From contig NZ_JAVESS010000007.1 of assembly GCF_034006445.1 (NCBI RefSeq), positions 1 through 64,000 of the forward strand: a stretch of 64,000 nucleotides of DNA. The letters run 5' to 3'. The notes under the pieces are model-generated. The model ran no database searches. It worked only from the letters and a program-made list of their open reading frames with translations, and was not told the DNA's origin. How positions within the stretch are numbered: the first letter of the stretch is position 1; each line of letters opens with the position of its first letter. The stretch is from Desulfovibrio sp. GTDB taxonomy: Bacteria; Desulfobacterota; Desulfovibrionia; Desulfovibrionales; Desulfovibrionaceae. Below are positions 58,641 through 64,000 of the stretch, piece by piece. A program made the position numbers and the translations under genes.

Positions 58641-59603
58641 TTATCTGCCCATCAGTTCGTCATAGGTGAACACAAGGTCCATGTCGCCGTATTCCGCGGA
58701 AGGCGGGGCAGGGAAGTCCCCGCTCTGGCTGGTGCGGATGATGGCGTTCACCGTGGAGGCGTCAAACTGGGAGTTGCCGGAGCTTTGCGAAATGACGGGC
58801 TGCTGCAGCATCTTGCCCTGCATGTCCACGCGCACGTGCACGACGCAACTCAGGTTTCTGCGACTTGCCGAGGTAAAGCCCCAGTTGGGCCGCACAGCCA
58901 GCATGACCTGCCCCTGATAGACATCGCCAAGTCCGCCGCCGCCAGGGCCCGACCCTTCGCCGCCGCCGCCGCCGCGATGCCCGCCTGCCCGTTTCTGGGC
59001 CTGGGCAAGGGCCTGCTCAACGGCATTGCCCCTGTCGCCGGAATCAGCGCGGGACGTGGCGTTACGCTTGGCCTGCTGCAGGGCCGCAGCCACCGGATCT
59101 TCCGCTGACTTCTGGGGGCCTTTCTTGTCGTCTTTTTTGGCAGGTTCCGGTTTTTTCTGTTCCTTGGACTTGTCAGTTTCCTTGGGTTTGTCCGGTTCCT
59201 TGGGCTTGTTTTCTTTTTTGGCGGCCACAGGGGTCGCGTCGTGCTTGGGCTCGGGCTTGGGTTCCGGTTTTGGTTCCGGCTTGGGCTCTGGCTTTTTGAC
59301 CGGGGCCACATCGGGCTTGGGTGGCGGCGTCACGGGAGAAGGCTGTTTTACTTCAACCCTTTCCGGAGCGGCAACTTCTGCCTTGGGCGCAGGCGGAGTG
59401 GGCGCAAGAGGCCCGTCGCCCGGCGCGCCCATATGTCCGAGAATGGGAGAAGGCGTACGGTTGCCGCCAGGCGCGCCCTCCACCAGGCTGATCATGACAG
59501 GAGGCGCGTCAAGCCGGACAGGCGGTGGGCTGGGCCAGAACCATATGAGCAGAAAAGCCGCCAGGTGCAGGCACAGGGAAAGAACATACGAGGCCAGACG
59601 CAT
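58641..59603 (-). CDS. tolA: TolA-type energy-transducing protein (TonB family)
   Basis: A 320-residue protein anchored by one N-terminal helix (YVLSLCLHLAAFLLIWFWP). A Pro/Lys/Glu-rich periplasm-spanning region follows, with EPKPEPKPEPKPEPK and KPKEPDKPKETDKSKE, then a Gly-rich hinge and a TonB/TolA C-terminal domain (NWGFTSASRRNLSCVVHVRV ... SSGNSQFDASTVNAI). It takes proton-motive energy from TolQR to TolB-Pal. Eight bases separate its start from the tolR stop. Confidence 0.88.
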   Translation of the reverse strand: MRLASYVLSLCLHLAAFLLIWFWPSPPPVRLDAPPVMISLVEGAPGGNRTPSPILGHMGAPGDGPLAPTPPAPKAEVAAPERVEVKQPSPVTPPPKPDVAPVKKPEPKPEPKPEPKPEPKHDATPVAAKKENKPKEPDKPKETDKSKEQKKPEPAKKDDKKGPQKSAEDPVAAALQQAKRNATSRADSGDRGNAVEQALAQAQKRAGGHRGGGGGEGSGPGGGGLGDVYQGQVMLAVRPNWGFTSASRRNLSCVVHVRVDMQGKMLQQPVISQSSGNSQFDASTVNAIIRTSQSGDFPAPPSAEYGDMDLVFTYDELMGR

Positions 59604-59611
59604 ACAAAAAC

Positions 59612-60070
59612 CTACTTCGGGGCACGGGCAGGAGCGGTTTTGCCGCCCTTGGCCGGAGCTTGATCGGGCTGTTCGGCGATGACGCCGAGCTTTTCAATGC
59701 CGACGGCCTTGATATGTCCCATAACTTCCACCACAGTGCCGTAAGGTACGGCCTTGTCTGCCTGAAGGAAGAGCGTTTTATTTTTTTCTTTGACCAGGCG
59801 TTGCAGGTAGCCTTCAAGGTCTTCCATATTGTCCACGCCGTATTCATCCAGGTAGATCTTGCCGTCGTTGCGCACGGTAAGCACCATATGATCGGCTTCA
59901 GTGGGCAGCACTTCAACCTGCGTGGTCTGGGGCAAATCAACCTCGAGCCCCTGGCTCATCATGGGCGTTGCCACCATAAAAATGATGAGCAGCACCAGCA
60001 TGACGTCCACAAAGGGCGTGACGTTGATATCCGAAACGAATTTGTTGCCGCCTCCGACGTTGGCTCCCAT
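59612..60070 (-). CDS. tolR: ExbD/TolR family protein
   Basis: A 152-residue protein with one TM helix. The conserved NVTPFVDVMLVLLIIFMVAT carries the proton-conducting Asp. The rest is a periplasmic domain (QADKAVPYGTVVEVMGHIKA). It couples proton flow with TolQ. Start 60070 has GGAG 8 bases upstream, inside the end of tolQ. The C-terminal tail is Ala/Lys-rich. Confidence 0.93.
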   Translation of the reverse strand: MGANVGGGNKFVSDINVTPFVDVMLVLLIIFMVATPMMSQGLEVDLPQTTQVEVLPTEADHMVLTVRNDGKIYLDEYGVDNMEDLEGYLQRLVKEKNKTLFLQADKAVPYGTVVEVMGHIKAVGIEKLGVIAEQPDQAPAKGGKTAPARAPK

Positions 60071-60071
60071 G

Positions 60072-60767
60072 CTACATCTCCGTGGCGCCGGTGCGCTGCA
60101 CGGGCCGGTGGGCATTGAGTTCGCGCTGTACGCGGTTCAGGAAGACGCCCGCAAAGTTCACCAGCAGCGTATCCACCTGAGAGAGCTTGCCCATAAAGAT
60201 GTTGAAGCCGATGGTGGCGGGCACGGCCACAGCGAGGCCAATGGCGGTGGCGACCAGGGCTTCGGAAATGCCGGGGGCCACGGTGGCCAGCGAGGCGGAT
60301 TTGAGCATGCCGATGGAGTGGAAGGAGCTCATGATGCCCCAAACCGTGCCGAACAGGCCGATAAAGGGCGCGGTATTGGCCGTGGTGGCCAAAAGCGAGA
60401 GCGAGCGCTGCAAGCGCGCCAGTTCGCTGCCCACACCCTGACGCAGGGCGCGGCGGACGTTGTCCACCACAACTTCGCTGCTGTTGCCAAGCTCCTTGGA
60501 GCGGTTGAATTCCAGCACCCCCTGGTGCGCTATATAGTAGAGGGGGGATGCGGGATCAGCGCCCAGAGACTGCACGGCTTCACGCAGGTTGGGGGCTTTT
60601 TCAAACCCTTCCGTGCCGTTAAGCGCCTTGTTGTTGGCGGCGCTGAGCGAAAAAAATTTCTGGATCATCAGGCCCCAGCTGATAATGGACATAACGACCA
60701 GAAGAGCCAGCACCGCCTTGGCCACCAGGCTCGCCTGGGCAATCATTGAAAAGAAACTGAATTCCAT
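60072..60767 (-). CDS. tolQ: MotA/TolQ/ExbB proton channel protein
   Basis: A 231-residue inner-membrane protein with three helices: ASLVAKAVLALLVVMSIIS, LLATTANTAPFIGLFGTVWG (the conserved family segment) and GISEALVATAIGLAVAVPAT. It forms the stator channel with TolR. GGAGAACTTC precedes ATG 60767; a start four codons earlier lacks a ribosome site. First gene of the tol cluster. Confidence 0.94.
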   Translation of the reverse strand: MEFSFFSMIAQASLVAKAVLALLVVMSIISWGLMIQKFFSLSAANNKALNGTEGFEKAPNLREAVQSLGADPASPLYYIAHQGVLEFNRSKELGNSSEVVVDNVRRALRQGVGSELARLQRSLSLLATTANTAPFIGLFGTVWGIMSSFHSIGMLKSASLATVAPGISEALVATAIGLAVAVPATIGFNIFMGKLSQVDTLLVNFAGVFLNRVQRELNAHRPVQRTGATEM

Positions 60768-61637
60768 GAAGTTCTCCATAAGTGCGCAGCAGCCGTGTTT
60801 GTCACAAATCGCCGCAAGTAGTGCCGGAACGCAGGGCGCAAAAAAACGCCGGTCATGACAGCAGCGCCGTCACAGCCGCATAAGGCTCTGGCGGAGAATG
60901 CAACGAGTGGGGCAAAGTTTCAAGATTTTTTTTAGACCTTTTGCCCCTGGCCAGCTTTCGGCGGGGTTTTTAGCCCTGCGCCGGAACGGAATGCACCTGT
61001 CCGGGCGGTTCGTCAAGTCCAATCATTGGCGCCTGCGGGGTATGCGCCCGAGCGGCGCGGTGTTGGACAGCCATGCGTGCGCCATACTTACGTCATTTGC
61101 TGCGCCATTACATGTGGCGTTACGTGCGCCAGTACATGCGCCATTACATGCGCCAGTACATGCGGCAGTACATGCGGCAGTCACGCGTGCCGCCTGCAGG
61201 CGCTGCTTACGCGCAGCCGCCTTGTCCGTCGCCGCTTTTGCCTGAAAAAACAGGACGTGCCGTCGGCAGCGCGTACCTGGGGGCCTGAATGCCGCCAGTT
61301 TTCGTGAGGCCCGCTGCGCCGCGCTCACTGTCAATAGTATAGGAAGAAGTTATTTTGGCAAGCCGGGTGAAAATAAGCCAGGACTGCGCCGTACAGTGGA
61401 GGATTTCGCCCGGCGGCATGAAATATTTTATATTTATTTTTTTCATTGTGTCCTATATGCTTGGGCGCGTATTGCCGAGCCAGCCGGGTCATGCCTGACT
61501 GGCCAGAGCGTCACGTCAAGGGTGTGCCGGGCCGTATTGCCAATGACGTTTGTGCGTTGTATGCAGGCAATGCAAGAGCCACCATCCCCATACGCCGCTT
61601 TCAGGGCGCGTGCCACCTCTCAATTACGGCGGTTTCA
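60768..61637. repeat. intergenic with a 12-bp tandem array, six units
   Basis: TACATGCGCCAG-type units start at 61109, 61121, 61133, 61145, 61157 and 61169, with CAT/CAG and GCC/GGC variants. The 12-bp period keeps frames open, so several short ORFs with MRQYMRQY-type repeats appear, but none has a ribosome site. The region must hold the divergent promoters of tolQ and the tolC-type gene. Confidence 0.8.
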
Positions 61638-63074
61638 GTGATTCGCTCGTCCATCCTTTTTCTTGCCCTTGCGGTGATCTTTTTTTGCTCTCCCTCCATT
61701 GCGGCACAGCGCGGTACGGGGCCTGGGGCTGCTGTTCCCCTTTTTCAGGGGCAGCGCAGCCTTGGGCAGCAGGACGGAACAACGCCAGGTGGAGCAACGG
61801 CAGGCACGGGAAAAAACGATGGCAGGGGGCTGCGCATCACCATGCCCGATGCCGTGAACCGCTCTCTGGAGTTTAACCCCAGTCTCGGTTCGCAGGAGGC
61901 GCAGGGGCGTTCGTCGGAAGAAAGCCGCAAGTCCGCGCGCGGGGCTTTTGGCCCCAGGCTTGGCATGACCTATTCAACGGCCAAGCAGGAAAGGAAGAGC
62001 AATCCTTCCACGGTCAAGCCGCCAAATATGGGCTCGTACAGCTGGGGCGTGGAAATTTCACAGCCGGTGTTTCAGGGCTTCAAGCTGCTGGCGAACTACC
62101 AGAAGGCCGCCCTCCAGGCCGACAGCGACAAGGCTGCCCTGCGTAATGCCGAACTGTCCATGACGGAACAGGTGCAGGCGCAGTTTCTGAATCTTTTGCG
62201 CTATGAAGAGAGCGTGCGCAGCGAGCGTGACGCCCTGGCACGGCTGCGTGATCAGTTGCGCATTACCACGGCCTTTTTTGACGTGGGGCTGCGCCCCAGG
62301 CTGGATGTGCTGCAGGCCGAAGTAGACGTGTACCAGGCGGAAAATTCGGTCATCATCGCTGAAAACAACCGTGAGACCAGCTATGCGCTGCTGAACACGC
62401 TGCTGGGGCTTCCGGCCACCGCGCAGGTAAACTACACGGGCCAGCTTGCCCACGTGCCTTTTTCACGGTCGCTGGAGCAATGCCTTGAGGCTGCCTACCG
62501 CCAGCGCCCTGATCTGTATATGGCCGCCAAGTCGGTGGAAATTGCCGGCAAAAACCAGCAGGCGGTACAGAGCGACTATTATCCGCAGGTAGAGGGCTAT
62601 TATAATGTAACCCAGAGCGGCAACACGCCCGATCTGCAAAAGGACGGCAGCAACGGCTCGCGTTCGCAGACCTGGGAGGTGGGCGCGCGCGCCACCTGGA
62701 ATGTTTTTCAGTGGGGCACTACCTATTACGCTGACAAGGAAGCCGGATGGCTTGTCACCAAGATGCGCTATGAGGCGGAAAATCTCAAGCTCAGCGTGGG
62801 GTATGACATCAAGTCCAAGCTGCTGGCCGTGCGCGAAGCAGAAAAACGCATTAACGTGGCGGAAAAAACCGTGGAGCAGGCCACCGAGGCCTACCATGTG
62901 GCCTTGGCCCGCTACCAGGAACAGGTGGGCACCAACTTTGACGTACTGGACGCATCGTCCAAGCTCACCACGGCCCAGGCAGCCCTGACGGGAGCCAAGG
63001 CCGACTATCTTACTGCCCTGTCGCAATTGTATGTGGCCATGGGCGAATTTCAACCGGACCTTATGAGGCGTTGA
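61638..63074 (+). CDS. TolC-family outer-membrane efflux protein
   Basis: A 478-residue protein. Signal peptide IRSSILFLALAVIFFCSPSI, then two OEP repeats (PF02321) of beta-strand and long coiled-coil helices. Examples are EVDVYQAENSVIIAENNRET in the first, and KTVEQATEAYHVALARYQEQ with VGTNFDVLDASSKLTTAQAA in the second. It forms a trimeric outer-membrane duct for an efflux pump or type I secretion. The start is uncertain: GTG 61638 just before the signal peptide is chosen; the frame is open to 61446. No pump genes are adjacent in the window. Confidence 0.85.
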   Translation: MIRSSILFLALAVIFFCSPSIAAQRGTGPGAAVPLFQGQRSLGQQDGTTPGGATAGTGKNDGRGLRITMPDAVNRSLEFNPSLGSQEAQGRSSEESRKSARGAFGPRLGMTYSTAKQERKSNPSTVKPPNMGSYSWGVEISQPVFQGFKLLANYQKAALQADSDKAALRNAELSMTEQVQAQFLNLLRYEESVRSERDALARLRDQLRITTAFFDVGLRPRLDVLQAEVDVYQAENSVIIAENNRETSYALLNTLLGLPATAQVNYTGQLAHVPFSRSLEQCLEAAYRQRPDLYMAAKSVEIAGKNQQAVQSDYYPQVEGYYNVTQSGNTPDLQKDGSNGSRSQTWEVGARATWNVFQWGTTYYADKEAGWLVTKMRYEAENLKLSVGYDIKSKLLAVREAEKRINVAEKTVEQATEAYHVALARYQEQVGTNFDVLDASSKLTTAQAALTGAKADYLTALSQLYVAMGEFQPDLMRR

Positions 63075-63113
63075 CCCGGATGCCTGGAGCGCCCAAGCAC
63101 AAGCGAAAGAGGA

Positions 63114-64000
63114 ATGAAAGAATCCTACCTTACCATTACGCCCCTGGGGGGCCTTGGGGAAATCGGCCTTAACTGTCAGTTGTGGGAAACCGCAGGCGGC
63201 GTGGTCATGGTTGACTGCGGCCTTATGTTTCCTGACGACGCCCATCTGGGCGTGGACGTGGTTATTCCCCATTTTGGCGCAGTCAGCGCCATAAAAGATA
63301 AATTGCTCGGCATTGTGCTCACGCACGGGCACGAAGATCATATCGGGGCTCTGCCCTGGCTTTTGCCCGAACTCAAGGGCACGCGCATCTTTGGTTCGCG
63401 TTTTACCCTTGCCCTTGTGGAACACAAACTGCGCGAGCGTGAAATTCTCGACTGGGCGGAACTGTGCCCTGTGGACGCGCAGACGGTTCTGCCCCTGGGC
63501 GATCTGACCTTCCATTTTTTCCCGGTCTGTCACTCCATCCCCGAAGGCTTTGGCCTGGGGGTGGAAACGCCCGTAGGGCGCGTCGTCCATAGCGGCGACT
63601 TCAAGATTGATCCGCATCCTCTTGACAGCACGGGCACGGACCTTGGCGTTTTTCGCGATTTCGTCGGGCCGCAGGGCGCGCGCCTTCTGCTTTCGGACTC
63701 CACCAACGTCATGCGTGAGGGGCATTCCCTCACGGAACGGGAAGTGAAGGACTCGCTGGAAAAGATTTTTGCCAGGGCGGAAGGACGCATCGTCATAACG
63801 CTTTTTTCAAGTCATATCCAGAGGATACAGGAAGTATTCGACCTTGCGCGCGAATTCGGGCGCACTGTGGTCATCAGCGGAAAATCCCTGGCCAACAATA
63901 TAGAGATGGCCCGCGATCTTGGCATCGCCAAGCTGCCCCCGTCGTTTTTCAACGCCCACAACGGCGTGCCCGACCTGCCTGACAACGAGCAGGTGCTTGT
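63114..64000 (+). CDS. rnj: ribonuclease J, N-terminal part (runs off the window)
   Basis: 295 codons of a metallo-beta-lactamase/beta-CASP nuclease, open to the window edge. Motifs: TPLGGLGEIGLNCQ, LTHGHEDHIGALPWLL (metal site), HSIPEGFGL, VVHSGDFKID and LLLSDSTNV, then the start of the beta-CASP domain (VVISGKSLANNIEMARDLGI). RNase J processes and degrades RNA, as endonuclease and 5'-3' exonuclease. AGAGG lies immediately before ATG, unusually close. 39 bases after the tolC-type gene. Confidence 0.93.
   Translation, partial: MKESYLTITPLGGLGEIGLNCQLWETAGGVVMVDCGLMFPDDAHLGVDVVIPHFGAVSAIKDKLLGIVLTHGHEDHIGALPWLLPELKGTRIFGSRFTLALVEHKLREREILDWAELCPVDAQTVLPLGDLTFHFFPVCHSIPEGFGLGVETPVGRVVHSGDFKIDPHPLDSTGTDLGVFRDFVGPQGARLLLSDSTNVMREGHSLTEREVKDSLEKIFARAEGRIVITLFSSHIQRIQEVFDLAREFGRTVVISGKSLANNIEMARDLGIAKLPPSFFNAHNGVPDLPDNEQVL

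Noticed and set aside
61026-61307. Repeat-containing small protein with MRQYMRQY-type repeats
   Set aside because: The frame is open only because the 12-bp period is a multiple of three; no ribosome site or signal.

Overview
The window looks like a chromosomal segment of a sulfate-reducing deltaproteobacterium, most likely a Desulfovibrio of the D. desulfuricans/fairfieldensis type. This rests on gene content read from the sequence: a complete six-gene Ech-type energy-converting [NiFe] hydrogenase operon in the order A-B-C-D-E-F, a Tat-exported fumarate reductase of the MfrABE type, two TSUP-family transporters, a sulfide/persulfide detoxification pair and a GC-rich genome with AT-rich intergenic islands. 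No ribosomal RNA operon or species marker is present, so the species is inference.

Layout. 0-5 kb: a 130-bp tandem repeat, a thioesterase, an exported arylsulfate sulfotransferase, an aminotransferase with a small tautomerase. 4.6-7.4 kb: decayed prophage (integrase C-terminus with stop and frameshift, a RelE-type toxin with XRE antitoxin, a chimeric AlpA/tape-measure ORF) beside a tRNA-Arg. 7.7-9.4 kb: argF and an ArgA-like acetyltransferase on the minus strand. 10.2-11.6 kb: a sensor/GGDEF gene broken by a one-base frameshift. 12.3-16 kb: mfrA-mfrB-mfrE. 17.2-22.6 kb: echABCDEF. 23.5-26 kb: a TSUP transporter, a three-helix membrane protein resembling DUF106, and a small gene behind a Fur-box-like promoter. 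26.6-33 kb (minus): an OYE-family reductase, a DUF1269 protein, a metallo-beta-lactamase-fold protein with a rhodanese-DUF2892 protein, and an MFS transporter.

33.5-42.6 kb is the most distinctive block. A membrane-bound sigma54 activator with a winged-helix C-terminus, and a PEP-synthase-like protein without the PEP/pyruvate TIM barrel, are transcribed leftward. A near-perfect sigma54 promoter fires rightward into a five-gene membrane operon: small membrane protein, TSUP transporter, lipoprotein and two further membrane proteins. 42.9-48.4 kb carries a YchJ-like protein, a CxxC-rich protein, pgi and a two-component system of NtrC type. 49.3-54 kb carries malic enzyme, a FadR-type regulator, the SRP RNA gene (minus strand) and an amidohydrolase/D-2-hydroxyacid dehydrogenase pair. 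54.5-60.8 kb is the tol-pal cluster (tolQ-tolR-tolA-tonB-like-tolB-pal, minus). 61.6 kb to the end holds a TolC-type protein and the start of RNase J.

The outstanding non-genic feature is a set of at least five short, hairpin-rich interspersed repeat families (here called A, B, C, D and F). They sit almost only in gaps between genes, mostly share AGAGCA-type ends, and are nested in one another (A inside B, D inside A). In three cases the repeat end supplies the TAG stop codon of the adjacent gene. Short tandem arrays of 12, 15, 15, 17 and 130 bp add to the repeat load.
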